Assembly (NCBI GenBank): GCA_009926405.1 | Contig: RFOZ01000001.1 | Span: 15,904 to 79,903 of the forward strand | Direction: 5' to 3' | Origin: Cytophagia bacterium | GTDB lineage: Bacteria > Bacteroidota > Bacteroidia > UBA7662 | Length of the DNA stretch: 64,000 nt | Part shown: piece by piece, positions 17,281 to 25,848 of the stretch | How positions within the stretch are numbered: position 1 is the stretch's first letter | Layout: each line of letters starts with the position of its first letter | The notes under the pieces: generated by a model | Told to the model about the DNA's origin: nothing | Database searches by the model: none | What the model saw: the letters and a program-made list of their open reading frames with translations, nothing else | Position numbers and translations under genes: made by a program

Positions 17281-18648
17281 ATGAACAAACTCATCGAAAC
17301 CCTTCGGAATATCTTCCGGATTGAGGAGTTGAAGGATCGGATTGTTCTGACCTTTGCCCTCCTTCTGGTTTACCGTTTGGGTTCTTACGTGGTTTTGCCC
17401 GGGGTCGATCCGGTCATCCTCGAGCGTTTGAACCCTACGGGCGGTTCCGCCGGTCTGACCGGTTTGATCGATCTCTTTGCGGGTGGTGCATTTTCTCGTG
17501 CCTCCATTTTTGCGCTGGGTATCATGCCGTATATCTCGGCCTCCATCGTAGTCCAGTTAATGGGCATGGTGATTCCTTCTTTTCAGAAAATGATGAAAGA
17601 AGGTGAAAGCGGACGCAACAAAATCAATCAGATAACCCGGTACTTGACCATTGCCGTAACGGCTGCTCAGGCCATGGGCTTCTTGATTAACCTCAAAGCA
17701 CAATCGCTTGACGCCATCATTCTGCGCTCAGGCGATACCCTGGATTTTTCCTTCGTTTTGTCTACCATTGTGGTCCTGACGGCTGGTACCATGTTCGTCA
17801 TGTGGCTCGGTGAAAAAATCACCGACAAGGGTCTCGGCAACGGAACCTCCCTCATCATCATGGTGGGTATCATTGCTCAATTACCCGATGCTCTGATCGC
17901 TGAGTTCCAGTTTCGTTCCGGAGCGGGGGGCGGGGGGCTTATTCCTTTCTTGGTTGAAATTGCCATGTTGGCCGTGGTGGTCGGACTCACCATTCTTTTG
18001 GTTCAGGGAACCCGCAAAATTCCACTTCAGGTCGCCAAGCGGGTCGTGGGGAACCGTGTTTACGGCGGTCAGCGCCAACACATTCCTATCAAGGTGAATG
18101 CTGCCGGTGTTATGCCCATCATTTTTGCCCAAGCCATTATGTTTTTGCCTGCGACAATCGCTCAGTTTTTCCCTGAATCGGATTTTAGCGCCGGTGTGAT
18201 GGCGGCCTTTGTGGACTATACCGGGGTAACCTACAACGTCGTTCTGGCTTTGCTCATTGTTGTCTTCACGTATTTCTACACCTCGCTTTCGGTGAATGCC
18301 AACCAAATGGCCGAAGATCTAAAGCGCAATGGTGCATTTATTCCAGGTGTCAAACCAGGACGTAGCACGGCAGATTACATCGATGATGTTTTGGCTCGAA
18401 TCACGCTTCCTGGTTCATTGTTCCTCGCCGGTGTTGCGATTTTGCCCGCTGTGGCGATTATCCTGGGTGTCAATTCTCAGTTCGCACAATTTTACGGCGG
18501 AACCTCCTTGCTGATTTTGGTCGGTGTTATTTTGGATAGCCTGGCCCAGATTGAAACCCATCTCCTCAACCGTCACTACGATGGATTGATGAAATCAGGG
18601 CGTATCAAGGGACGCTCCAACAATATTATGGAGGGCCCTAGAGCCTAA
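17281..18648 (+). CDS. secY: Protein translocase channel subunit SecY
   Basis: SecY (455 residues) is the pore of the inner-membrane Sec translocon. Ten hydrophobic segments can be counted. LPGVDPV near the N-terminus, the plug-side ALGIMPYISASIVVQ, GLGNGTSLIIMVGII and the cytoplasmic loop with RKIPLQVAKRVVG are recognisable. It keeps its classical place at the end of the spc segment, followed by infA after 5 bases. There is no adk or map gene between them. Confidence 0.98.
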   Translation: MNKLIETLRNIFRIEELKDRIVLTFALLLVYRLGSYVVLPGVDPVILERLNPTGGSAGLTGLIDLFAGGAFSRASIFALGIMPYISASIVVQLMGMVIPSFQKMMKEGESGRNKINQITRYLTIAVTAAQAMGFLINLKAQSLDAIILRSGDTLDFSFVLSTIVVLTAGTMFVMWLGEKITDKGLGNGTSLIIMVGIIAQLPDALIAEFQFRSGAGGGGLIPFLVEIAMLAVVVGLTILLVQGTRKIPLQVAKRVVGNRVYGGQRQHIPIKVNAAGVMPIIFAQAIMFLPATIAQFFPESDFSAGVMAAFVDYTGVTYNVVLALLIVVFTYFYTSLSVNANQMAEDLKRNGAFIPGVKPGRSTADYIDDVLARITLPGSLFLAGVAILPAVAIILGVNSQFAQFYGGTSLLILVGVILDSLAQIETHLLNRHYDGLMKSGRIKGRSNNIMEGPRA

Positions 18649-18653
18649 AACTT

Positions 18654-18869
18654 ATGGCCAAGCAGACCTCCATCAAGCAAGACGGCATCATTCTCGAAGC
18701 CTTGTCCAACGCCATGTTTCGTGTCGAATTGGAGAACGGTCACGTGATTGTTTCCCACATTTCGGGGAAGATGAGAATGAACTACATCAAGATTTTGCCT
18801 GGTGACAAAGTGCAGGTTGAAATGTCCCCTTACGATCTAACCAAAGGCCGTATTTGTTACCGCTATTAA
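18654..18869 (+). CDS. infA: Translation initiation factor IF-1
   Basis: IF-1 (71 residues) is an S1-type OB-fold protein that blocks the A site during initiation. MAKQTSIKQDGIILEALSNA, FRVELENGHVIVSHISGKMR and VEMSPYDLTKGRICYRY match the family end to end. It lies between secY and rpmJ, its usual position. Confidence 0.98.
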   Translation: MAKQTSIKQDGIILEALSNAMFRVELENGHVIVSHISGKMRMNYIKILPGDKVQVEMSPYDLTKGRICYRY

Positions 18870-18895
18870 CCCCTTAACACCTCAACCGAGCGCAT

Positions 18896-19012
18896 ATGAA
18901 AGTTAAAGCCTCCGTCAAAAAAAGGAGCATAGAGTGCAAAGTGGTTCGCCGCAAAGGCAAGCTCTATGTCATTAACAAGAAGAACCCCAAGTTTAAACAA
19001 AGACAAGGATAA
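18896..19012 (+). CDS. rpmJ: 50S ribosomal protein L36 (zinc-free form)
   Basis: L36 has only 38 residues. It begins MKVKASVKKRSIECKVVRRK and ends NPKFKQRQG. Of the CxxC...C...H zinc ligands of classical L36 only one Cys remains (Ser, Asn and Phe occupy the other positions), so this is the zinc-independent form. It is two bases before rpsM. It is too short for most open-frame cut-offs but unmistakable. Confidence 0.95.
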   Translation: MKVKASVKKRSIECKVVRRKGKLYVINKKNPKFKQRQG

Positions 19013-19014
19013 TT

Positions 19015-19392
19015 ATGGCAAGGATAGCTGGCATAGACCTGCCCCGTAACAAAAGAGGTGAAATCGGGCTCACCTACATCTATGGGATTGGACGCTCCTC
19101 CTCCCGCAAAATTCTGGCCAATGCCGGAGTGGACATGAACACCAAAGTGGGTGAATGGGATGACGAACAGCTCAACGCTATTCGTAAACTCATCACGGAC
19201 GAGTTCAGGGTTGAGGGCGAGCTTCGTTCCGAGGTTCAACTAAACATCAAGCGATTGATGGATATTGGTTGCTACCGAGGACAGCGGCACCGTAAAGGTC
19301 TCCCATTGCGCGGTCAGCGGACCAAGAACAATTCGCGTACCCGCAAAGGCAAACGCAAAACCGTGGCAAACAAGAAAAAGGTCACCAAGTAA
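19015..19392 (+). CDS. rpsM: 30S ribosomal protein S13
   Basis: S13 (125 residues) bridges the 30S head to L5 and contacts P-site tRNA. ARIAGIDLPRNKRGEIGLTY and GCYRGQRHRKGLPLRGQRTK are the family motifs; the basic C-terminal tail is RTRKGKRKTVANKKKVTK. The gene opens the alpha segment. Confidence 0.98.
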   Translation: MARIAGIDLPRNKRGEIGLTYIYGIGRSSSRKILANAGVDMNTKVGEWDDEQLNAIRKLITDEFRVEGELRSEVQLNIKRLMDIGCYRGQRHRKGLPLRGQRTKNNSRTRKGKRKTVANKKKVTK

Positions 19393-19416
19393 TTCTAATA
19401 CAACCCAGAATCATTC

Positions 19417-19806
19417 ATGGCAAAATCAACCAAAGTCGTCAAAAAGCGTGTGGTCCGTGTGGATGCCACCGGTCAGGTGCATGTTCACTCCACATTCAAC
19501 AACATTATCGTTTCGGTTACCAACGCCGAAGGTCAGGTGATTTCTTGGGCGTCCGCCGGCAAAGCCGGTTTCAAGGGCTCCAAGAAGAACACACCATACG
19601 CAGCCCAAGTGGCAGCGTCCGATTGTGCCAAAGTGGCCTACGACCTGGGTATGCGTCGCGCTGAAGTATTTGTGAAGGGACCCGGTGCAGGTCGTGAATC
19701 AGCGATTCGTGCTGTTTCCACCATTGGGATTGAGGTGACCGCCATCAACGATGTCACTCCGATGCCTCACAACGGTTGCCGTCCCGCCAAACGCCGTCGC
19801 GTTTAA
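19417..19806 (+). CDS. rpsK: 30S ribosomal protein S11
   Basis: S11 (129 residues) lies on the 30S platform near the Shine-Dalgarno helix. HVHSTFNNIIVSVTNAEGQV, YAAQVAASDCAKVAYDLGMR and the conserved end GCRPAKRRRV identify it. In other Bacteroidota S11/S18/S21 are thought to help hide the anti-Shine-Dalgarno sequence, which agrees with the weak leaders seen here. Confidence 0.98.
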   Translation: MAKSTKVVKKRVVRVDATGQVHVHSTFNNIIVSVTNAEGQVISWASAGKAGFKGSKKNTPYAAQVAASDCAKVAYDLGMRRAEVFVKGPGAGRESAIRAVSTIGIEVTAINDVTPMPHNGCRPAKRRRV

Positions 19807-19849
19807 TTCCCTTACCCGTTTTATCCCTTTCTAACCATACGATACAACC

Positions 19850-20458
19850 ATGGCCAGATATACAGGTCCCAAAACCAAAGTTGCCCGCCGATTTAAGGAG
19901 CCCATTTTTGGGCCAGACAAAGGATTGCAAAAAAAGCAATACGGTCCAGGTCAGCACGGTCCTTCCAAACGTTCTCCCAAGAAATCAGAATACTCAGTTC
20001 AGTTGGGTGAAAAACAAAAGATGAAGTACACTTACGGTGTTTTGGAGCGTCAGTTCTCCCTCACCTTTGCCAAAGCCAACCGCAAAAAAGGCAGCACCGG
20101 TGAAAACCTCATCAAGTTCTTGGAGGCCCGTCTTGATAACACCGTTTTTCGTTTGGGAATTGCCCCAACACGCGAAGCCGGCCGTCAATTGGTTTCTCAC
20201 CGTCACATCGTTGTGAACGGCAAAGTCGTGAACATTCCTTCGTATCAATTGCATCCTGGTGATACCGTTGGTGTTCGTGAAAAATCCAAGAACCTGGAGG
20301 TTATCGTCGATGCGGTAGGTTCCAAAATGGTTTCCAAGTTTAACTGGTTGGAATGGAATCGTGAAAAACTGGAGGGTCGTTTTGTGGATTTCCCGGAGCG
20401 CGATCAGATTCCTGAGAATTTCAAGGAGCAGCTCATCGTCGAATTGTACTCCAAGTAA
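19850..20458 (+). CDS. rpsD: 30S ribosomal protein S4 (zinc-free form)
   Basis: S4 (202 residues) initiates 30S assembly. The N-terminus RYTGPKTKVARRFKEPIFGP lacks the four-cysteine zinc knuckle of some S4 proteins. The S4 RNA-binding domain is at NTVFRLGIAPTREAGRQLVS and HRHIVVNGKVVNIPSYQL. It lies 43 bases after rpsK and 39 before rpoA, in the alpha-operon order. Confidence 0.98.
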   Translation: MARYTGPKTKVARRFKEPIFGPDKGLQKKQYGPGQHGPSKRSPKKSEYSVQLGEKQKMKYTYGVLERQFSLTFAKANRKKGSTGENLIKFLEARLDNTVFRLGIAPTREAGRQLVSHRHIVVNGKVVNIPSYQLHPGDTVGVREKSKNLEVIVDAVGSKMVSKFNWLEWNREKLEGRFVDFPERDQIPENFKEQLIVELYSK

Positions 20459-20497
20459 TCTCAGCCGTTATCCCCTCTATCTTTTTAAAAAATCCTT

Positions 20498-21490
20498 ATG
20501 TCCGTTATTGTTTTTCAAAAACCTGAGAAGGTTATCATGCACAAGGCCAGCGAGTTTCAGGGGTCTTTTGAATTCAAACCCTTGGAGCCTGGTTACGGTG
20601 TTACCATCGGCAATGCCTTGCGCCGTATTCTCCTGTCTTCTTTGCAGGGATATGCCATTTCATCCATCCGCGTCCCGGGTGTCGATCATGAATTCTCCAC
20701 CATCAAAGGGGTTGTTGAAGATGTTATTGAACTGATTCTGAACCTGAAACAGGTTCGTTTCAAACCCAAAGGTGAAGGAATCGATGGCGAAAAACTTATC
20801 GTAATCCTCAAAGGCAAGGGTGTTTTCACCGCGGGAGATATTGAGCAATTTTCAAGCAATTTCAAAATCTTGAATCCTGAATTGGTGTTGTGCACCATGG
20901 ATGGCAAAATGACTTTAGAATTGGAATTGACGATCCGCAAAGGACGTGGGTATGTTGCGGCCGAAGACAACAAAATCGAAGACGCTCCCTTGGGGGTTGT
21001 TCCAATTGATTCGGTTTTCACGCCTATCAAGAACGTCAGCTACCAAATCGAGAATACACGCGTTGAACAAAAAACCGACTACGAAAAATTACTTCTGGAT
21101 GTGACGACCGATGGGTCCATTCATCCGGAAGATGCTTTGAAGGAGGCGGCCCGAATTTTGATTCAACATTTTGCCTTGTTTTCGGATGAGAGCATGGCCC
21201 TTGAATTGGCCTCCTCGGATCCTGCCATGGAAATTGACGAAGACTTTTTGGCCAAACGCAAATTGCTGAAGTCCAACCTGGGCGATATGAACCTCTCGGT
21301 TCGCGCATTTAATTGCCTCAAGGCCGCCGAAATCCGCACCTTGGCTGACCTGGTCAAGTTCGATATCGCCGATTTGCTGAAATTCCGCAACTTCGGAAAG
21401 AAATCGCTCACCGAGTTGGAGGATTTGGTTCGGGAAAAGGGCCTCACTTTTGGTATGGACATTCACAAATACAAACTCGACGAAGACTAA
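20498..21490 (+). CDS. rpoA: RNA polymerase alpha subunit
   Basis: The alpha subunit (330 residues) nucleates RNA polymerase assembly. The N-terminal dimerisation domain contains GNALRRILLSSLQGYAIS. After a linker the C-terminal domain (about residues 260-320) carries helix-hairpin-helix motifs with LADLVKFDIADLLKFRNFGK and SLTELEDLVREKGL, used for DNA and activator contacts. The ATG at 20498 gives MSVIVFQKPEKV, a typical Bacteroidota start. Confidence 0.98.
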   Translation: MSVIVFQKPEKVIMHKASEFQGSFEFKPLEPGYGVTIGNALRRILLSSLQGYAISSIRVPGVDHEFSTIKGVVEDVIELILNLKQVRFKPKGEGIDGEKLIVILKGKGVFTAGDIEQFSSNFKILNPELVLCTMDGKMTLELELTIRKGRGYVAAEDNKIEDAPLGVVPIDSVFTPIKNVSYQIENTRVEQKTDYEKLLLDVTTDGSIHPEDALKEAARILIQHFALFSDESMALELASSDPAMEIDEDFLAKRKLLKSNLGDMNLSVRAFNCLKAAEIRTLADLVKFDIADLLKFRNFGKKSLTELEDLVREKGLTFGMDIHKYKLDED

Positions 21491-21529
21491 GCCCCGGAAA
21501 CTTAAAGAAGCTCCGCTAAAGACAACGAT

Positions 21530-22231
21530 ATGCGCCACGGAAATACCATTAACCACCTCAGTCGGACCTACGGTCATCGCAAGGCGATGCTCCGTAACAT
21601 GGCCGTCTCTCTGATTCTTAACAAACGCATCAACACCACCTTGGCCAAGGCCAAGGAGTTGCGCAAGTTTGTTGAACCTGTTTTGACTCGTTCCAAGTCG
21701 GATACCATGCACAATCGTCGGATGGTTTTTGCTGATTTGCAGGACAAAGAAGCTGTCAAAGAATTGTTTGCCACGGTTGCCGAAAAAATTGCAACCCGCC
21801 CTGGAGGCTATACCCGTATCATCAAGACTGGTTTTCGTTTGGGTGATGCCGCGGAAATGTGCATGATGGAATTGGTGGATTTTAACGAATTGCTGTTGGC
21901 CGATGCGGCCTCCCGCAAAGCCAAAACGACTCGTCGTAGCCGTTCTTCCAAGAAGTCGTCTTCCGGTCTAGATTCTGTGGCTCCTGTTGCTGCCGCCGCC
22001 CCCGTTGCAGAATTGGTAGCTCCGCTCCTTGAAGAGGAGGCTCCTGCTGTTGTGGAGGAAGCTCCTGCTGTTGTGGAGGAAGCTCCTGCTGCGGTGGACG
22101 AGGCTCCTGCTGTTGTGGACGAGGCTCCTGCTGTTGTGGAGGAAGCTCCTGCTGCGGTGGACGAGGCTCCTGCCGATGAAGCAAGCGCGCCCGAAGAAGA
22201 TAGCCCCGAACAAGAAGAGCCCAAAGCCTAA
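21530..22231 (+). CDS. rplQ: 50S ribosomal protein L17 with long acidic repeat tail
   Basis: L17 (233 residues) lines the region near the tunnel exit. The core (about residues 1-130) is standard: MRHGNTINHLSRTYGHRKAM, NMAVSLILNKRINTTLAKAK and GGYTRIIKTGFRLGDAAEMC. The remaining ~100 residues are a Lys/Arg/Ser stretch and then an Ala/Pro/Val/Glu tail built from seven-residue repeats of the type EAPAVVE, far beyond the usual length of 110-160 residues. It is the last gene of the operon and ends 6 bases before a strong terminator. Confidence 0.96.
   Translation: MRHGNTINHLSRTYGHRKAMLRNMAVSLILNKRINTTLAKAKELRKFVEPVLTRSKSDTMHNRRMVFADLQDKEAVKELFATVAEKIATRPGGYTRIIKTGFRLGDAAEMCMMELVDFNELLLADAASRKAKTTRRSRSSKKSSSGLDSVAPVAAAAPVAELVAPLLEEEAPAVVEEAPAVVEEAPAAVDEAPAVVDEAPAVVEEAPAAVDEAPADEASAPEEDSPEQEEPKA
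22037..22183 (+). repeat. 21-base tandem repeat inside rplQ
   Basis: Six full units and one diverged unit of 21 bases, each coding for E-A-P-A-[VA]-V-[ED]. The unit boundaries fall at 22037, 22058, 22079, 22100, 22121, 22142 and 22163. Units differ mainly at the GTT/GCG and GAG/GAC positions, so the array is recent or kept similar by slippage. Because the period is a multiple of three, changes in copy number keep the frame. Confidence 0.95.
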
Positions 22232-22237
22232 CCTATG

Positions 22238-22265
22238 AAACCCCGCTTCGGCGGGGTTTTCTTTT
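22238..22265 (+). terminator. Intrinsic terminator of the ribosomal operon
   Basis: A 9-base-pair stem AAACCCCGC/GCGGGGTTT with a TTCG tetraloop is followed by a T-rich run (TTTTCTTTT), starting 6 bases after the rplQ stop. This is a textbook rho-independent terminator. Confidence 0.93.
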
Positions 22266-22297
22266 GAAGGGGGATGGGGCATTGAGTTGAAGGAGGC

Positions 22298-22306
22298 TAT
22301 TTTTGT
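22298..22306 (+). promoter_or_regulatory. -7 element of the carA promoter
   Basis: TATTTTTGT matches TAnnTTTGY exactly, 30 bases before the carA ATG and just after the ribosomal-operon terminator. The -33 region holds only TTG fragments at non-ideal spacing. Confidence 0.5.
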
Positions 22307-22336
22307 TCTTGAAAACCATCGATTTATTTTAGAACC

Positions 22337-23455
22337 ATGACCGCACCGTTGCCGACCCCCGGGTCTCTACACCTACAGGATGGACGAATTTTTGAAGGTT
22401 GGATTATAGGCTGGGATGCTGGGATTTGTGGGGGTGAGCTTTGCTTTAACACCTCCATGACCGGTTACCAGGAAATGTTCACCGATCCATCCTATCGTGG
22501 TCAAATGCTGATACACAATTTTGTGCACCTAGGAAATTACGGGGCCTATGCCCCGGACCAGGAATCGGAACGCGTTCAGATCAGCGGGGTGGTCGTCCGC
22601 AATTTTTCGGAAAAGCATTCCCGCTTGATGGCTGATTCTTCTTTGCAGGACTACATGGTCCAGAATCAATTGATGGGAATAAGGGGCATTGACACCAGGG
22701 CTTTGGTTCGGCATATTCGAAACAGTGGAGCAATGAATGCCGTCATTCTTTCGCACAAAGACCCGGTTGGAGATCAAGGCCAACGGGCCCAAAAGGCTTT
22801 GGAGAACCTGCCCGCGATGGCCGGTTTGGATCTGAGCGCCATGGTGACCACCGTTGAACCTTATCGAATGGCTTCTTCGCTACCTGGCACCCCCAAACGG
22901 GTGGTTGTTATGGATTACGGAGTCAAACGCAACATGCTTCAACATTTAACCAACAGGGGCTGCGAGCTTCAGGTGCTTCCGGCATCGGCCACCTTTGAAG
23001 AGGTCATGGCTTGTGAACCTCAAGGTATTTTGCTGTCCAATGGTCCCGGTGATCCTGCAGCCATGGACATGCAAGTCGCTGTCGTCCGAACTTTGTTGGA
23101 ACGCAAAATCCCATTGATGGGCATTTGTTTGGGTCATCAACTCTTGGCCAGGGCAGCCGGTCTTGAAACCTTCAAAATGCATAACGGGCATCGTGGCTCC
23201 AATCATCCTGTTCAGAACCTCCGCCGAAACCGCTCGGAGATAACCTCCCAAAATCACGGCTTCGCGGTGAATTTGGAACAAACCAAGGAGGCATCTCATC
23301 TGGAGTTGACCCATATTAACTTGAACGATCACACCGTTGAAGGCCTTGCATTGCGTGAGAGCCCCGCGTTCTCGGTGCAGTATCACCCGGAGTCCAACCC
23401 TGGACCCCATGATTCGCATTATTTGTTTGATGATTTTGTGGCCATGATGGCCTAA
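22337..23455 (+). CDS. carA: Carbamoyl-phosphate synthase small subunit
   Basis: CarA (372 residues) is the glutaminase subunit that feeds ammonia to CarB for carbamoyl phosphate, the precursor of pyrimidines and arginine. The class I amidotransferase triad is visible: Cys264 in GICLGHQLL, with His350 and Glu352 in QYHPESNPGPHD. The N-terminal CarA domain has FNTSMTGYQEMFTDPSYRGQ. carB is not adjacent. Its position between rplQ and eno is a familiar Bacteroidota arrangement. pyrB, pyrR and pyrE are elsewhere in this window. Confidence 0.97.
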   Translation: MTAPLPTPGSLHLQDGRIFEGWIIGWDAGICGGELCFNTSMTGYQEMFTDPSYRGQMLIHNFVHLGNYGAYAPDQESERVQISGVVVRNFSEKHSRLMADSSLQDYMVQNQLMGIRGIDTRALVRHIRNSGAMNAVILSHKDPVGDQGQRAQKALENLPAMAGLDLSAMVTTVEPYRMASSLPGTPKRVVVMDYGVKRNMLQHLTNRGCELQVLPASATFEEVMACEPQGILLSNGPGDPAAMDMQVAVVRTLLERKIPLMGICLGHQLLARAAGLETFKMHNGHRGSNHPVQNLRRNRSEITSQNHGFAVNLEQTKEASHLELTHINLNDHTVEGLALRESPAFSVQYHPESNPGPHDSHYLFDDFVAMMA

Positions 23456-23508
23456 CTTTTGCCTTCGCTAACGCATATATTTTTCTTTAACCAGCAAATC
23501 CCAAGCCC

Positions 23509-24801
23509 ATGCCCGTTATTCAAGACATCTTTGCCCGACAAATTCTCGATTCCCGTGGAAATCCCACCGTGGAAGTGGACGTATTGACTTCTGACGGATG
23601 CACTGGCAGAGCGGCCGTTCCTTCGGGGGCTTCGACCGGTATGCACGAAGCGGTTGAACTACGGGATAACGACCCATCCATTTACATGGGCAAAGGAGTC
23701 CTGGGCGCCGTCGCCCATGTGAACGATCGTATTGCACCGGAATTGGAAGGGATGTCCGTTTATGAGCAACAACAGATTGATCGGGTTATGATTGATTTGG
23801 ATGGCACGGGTAACAAGTCCAATTTGGGGGCCAATGCCATTCTCGGCGTATCCCTGGCCTGTGCACGGGCTGCGTCTGCATCTTTGGGGATGCCCTTGTA
23901 CCGCTATGTAGGAGGCCTGCAAGCGAATGTATTGCCCATGCCCATGATGAATATTTTGAACGGAGGGGCACATGCCGATAATGGCATTGATTTTCAGGAG
24001 TTTATGGTAATGCCATTGGGTGCGTCCACGTTCTCTGAAGCATTGCGCATGGGTACCGAGGTTTTTCATCACCTGAAAAAAGTCCTCCGTGATCAGGGCT
24101 TATCCACCAATGTTGGGGACGAAGGAGGCTTTGCGCCCAACCTTCGCAGCAACACCGAGGCCTTGGAAATGGTGTTACGGGCCATTGAATCGGCGGGTTA
24201 TCAACCGGGTGAGCAAGTAGCGATTGCCATCGATGCGGCTTGTACCGAGATGTACGATATCAACAGCGGAAATTATCGTTTTCACAAATCCGGTGGGCAG
24301 CCCATGGATTCCGGACAATTGGTTGAATTCTGGACCGAGTGGTGCAACAAATACCCTATCTGCTCTGTAGAGGACGGTTTGGCCGAGGATGATTGGGAGG
24401 GCTGGGCTCGGTTAACATCGGCTTTAGGGAATCGAATCCAGCTGGTAGGCGATGATTTATTTGTTACGAACACCAAACGTTTGCGTCGGGGAATCGAAAC
24501 CAAGGTGGCCAATTCCATTTTGGTGAAAGTGAATCAAATAGGGACGCTTACCGAAACGATCGAAGCGGTCCAAACGGCCTCATCGGCCTCTTACTCCAGT
24601 GTCATGAGCCATCGTTCCGGTGAAACGGAGGACAGCACCATCGCCGATTTGGCGGTTGCACTGCGTACCGGTCAAATCAAAACCGGATCGGCATCCCGTT
24701 CTGATCGCATGGCCAAATACAACCAACTCCTTCGCATTGAAGAGGAGTTGGGTGATTCCGCGCTTTTCGGAGGCCTGAGCTTTCGTTACCGTCCAGTCTA
24801 A
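23509..24801 (+). CDS. eno: Enolase
   Basis: Enolase (430 residues) interconverts 2-phosphoglycerate and phosphoenolpyruvate in glycolysis. Family motifs are ARQILDSRGNPTVEVDVLTS, NGGAHADNGIDFQEFM, SVEDGLAEDDWEGW, LVGDDLFVTN and the signature region with SHRSGETEDSTIADLAVALR. The 53-base gap after carA has an A/T-rich run (TATATTTTTC) but no full promoter match, so cotranscription with carA is possible. divIC follows after 8 bases. Confidence 0.98.
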   Translation: MPVIQDIFARQILDSRGNPTVEVDVLTSDGCTGRAAVPSGASTGMHEAVELRDNDPSIYMGKGVLGAVAHVNDRIAPELEGMSVYEQQQIDRVMIDLDGTGNKSNLGANAILGVSLACARAASASLGMPLYRYVGGLQANVLPMPMMNILNGGAHADNGIDFQEFMVMPLGASTFSEALRMGTEVFHHLKKVLRDQGLSTNVGDEGGFAPNLRSNTEALEMVLRAIESAGYQPGEQVAIAIDAACTEMYDINSGNYRFHKSGGQPMDSGQLVEFWTEWCNKYPICSVEDGLAEDDWEGWARLTSALGNRIQLVGDDLFVTNTKRLRRGIETKVANSILVKVNQIGTLTETIEAVQTASSASYSSVMSHRSGETEDSTIADLAVALRTGQIKTGSASRSDRMAKYNQLLRIEEELGDSALFGGLSFRYRPV

Positions 24802-24809
24802 TTGCAAGC

Positions 24810-25112
24810 ATGGCCGCACCATTGAGACGAATTCTTCGAAACCGTTTTTTGATTGCGGGATTTCTTTTTGTGTTATGGATTTTGTTTTTGGACGAATACC
24901 GGTGGTTGGGTCAGGCCAAAGTTCGACGCGAGTGGAGGCTTTTGCAGAAGCAGAAGTCCTATTATGATTCTTCCATAAGGGTCATGACCCTAGAAAAAGC
25001 CGCCCTGGAATCAGATACGCTTTTGTTGGAACGTTTGGCCCGCGAAAAGTACCGAATGGTCAAGCCCGGGGAATCGGTTTTTTGGTTGCTGGACACGGTC
25101 CAGGCGCCTTGA
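24810..25112 (+). CDS. Septum formation initiator, DivIC/FtsB family
   Basis: This 100-residue protein has a short basic N-terminus, one transmembrane helix (about residues 12-27, FLIAGFLFVLWILFL), and then a charged helix likely to form a coiled coil (about 35-75). The C-terminal LLERLAREKYRMVKPGESVF matches the conserved REKYRMxKPGE motif of DivIC/FtsB proteins. These bitopic proteins join FtsL and FtsQ in the division complex. It sits directly after eno, a common Bacteroidota neighbourhood. Its stop is one base from the stop of the convergent lipoprotein gene. Confidence 0.88.
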   Translation: MAAPLRRILRNRFLIAGFLFVLWILFLDEYRWLGQAKVRREWRLLQKQKSYYDSSIRVMTLEKAALESDTLLLERLAREKYRMVKPGESVFWLLDTVQAP

Positions 25113-25113
25113 T

Positions 25114-25827
25114 TTATTCCAGGTCTTGTTTAATTAGCAAGGCCGTGCTCATTCCTGCTAAACAACGTTCGACCCGGTTGCTAAGGTTCTTGGCCAGGCA
25201 GACTTCGCCGCGGTTGATCAGGGAAATTTGCCCCAAAACTCTACCATCTTGTTCGTAGCGCAATCCTGCATGGGTGGCTCCTAGCCAGGGTCGGTTCCCT
25301 TCAAGGGTCCTTATGCTATGGATTTCAATGAGGGCCTCCCCTGGAATATCTAAATGACCGCATAGGCTTTGCCGCCGTGATGCTGTTTCGGGTCTAAACA
25401 AAACAAATTCAGCGCGGGGCTCACCATGGCTGTGAATTTCGCCGGTTAACAGATGGCTGTAAGACAAGGGTAAAGCGATACGGCCTTGCCACAAAGGGAC
25501 ATCGCTTTGTTTAAAGCGTGCGAAGGTCGTGACCGTATCGTGGCCTGAACCATTGCTGGAGCTTTGGATCAGGCGTATGCGTTGCGTGGCTCCGCTAAAC
25601 CGAATGCCAACACGGGCTTGGTAGGAATTGACAGCCCCCCTACGCACTTGGAGGGTGGAGTAGGGCCCGTAGTTTATCCTCACTTTGAACCGAAATTGTT
25701 GGCGACCCTGCACCGGGTAACAATCCGACTGGTCTATTAGACCAGGGTCTAGAGCTAACCGTAATGGAGTACACGAGACAGCTTGTAACACCAAACCTGC
25801 GAGCAAAGCATAGAATATTTTTTTCAT
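25114..25827 (-). CDS. Putative lipoprotein of unknown function
   Basis: I do not recognise this 237-residue protein. It starts MKKIFYALLAGLVLQAVSC, a lipoprotein signal peptide with the acylated Cys at position 19, so it should be anchored in a membrane facing the periplasm or outside. The mature part is rich in beta-strand-like stretches and has no obvious catalytic motif. It is the last gene of a leftward group after the VWA protein (21-base gap), so it may work with that protein at the cell envelope. Confidence 0.8.
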   Translation of the reverse strand: MKKIFYALLAGLVLQAVSCTPLRLALDPGLIDQSDCYPVQGRQQFRFKVRINYGPYSTLQVRRGAVNSYQARVGIRFSGATQRIRLIQSSSNGSGHDTVTTFARFKQSDVPLWQGRIALPLSYSHLLTGEIHSHGEPRAEFVLFRPETASRRQSLCGHLDIPGEALIEIHSIRTLEGNRPWLGATHAGLRYEQDGRVLGQISLINRGEVCLAKNLSNRVERCLAGMSTALLIKQDLE

Positions 25828-25848
25828 GTTACGAATTTTTGAATCCTA

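Noticed and set aside
23457..23485. TTTTG and TATATTTTTC before eno as a promoter
   Set aside because: The -7 element lacks the G and the spacing is only about 14-16 bases, so it does not meet the consensus.
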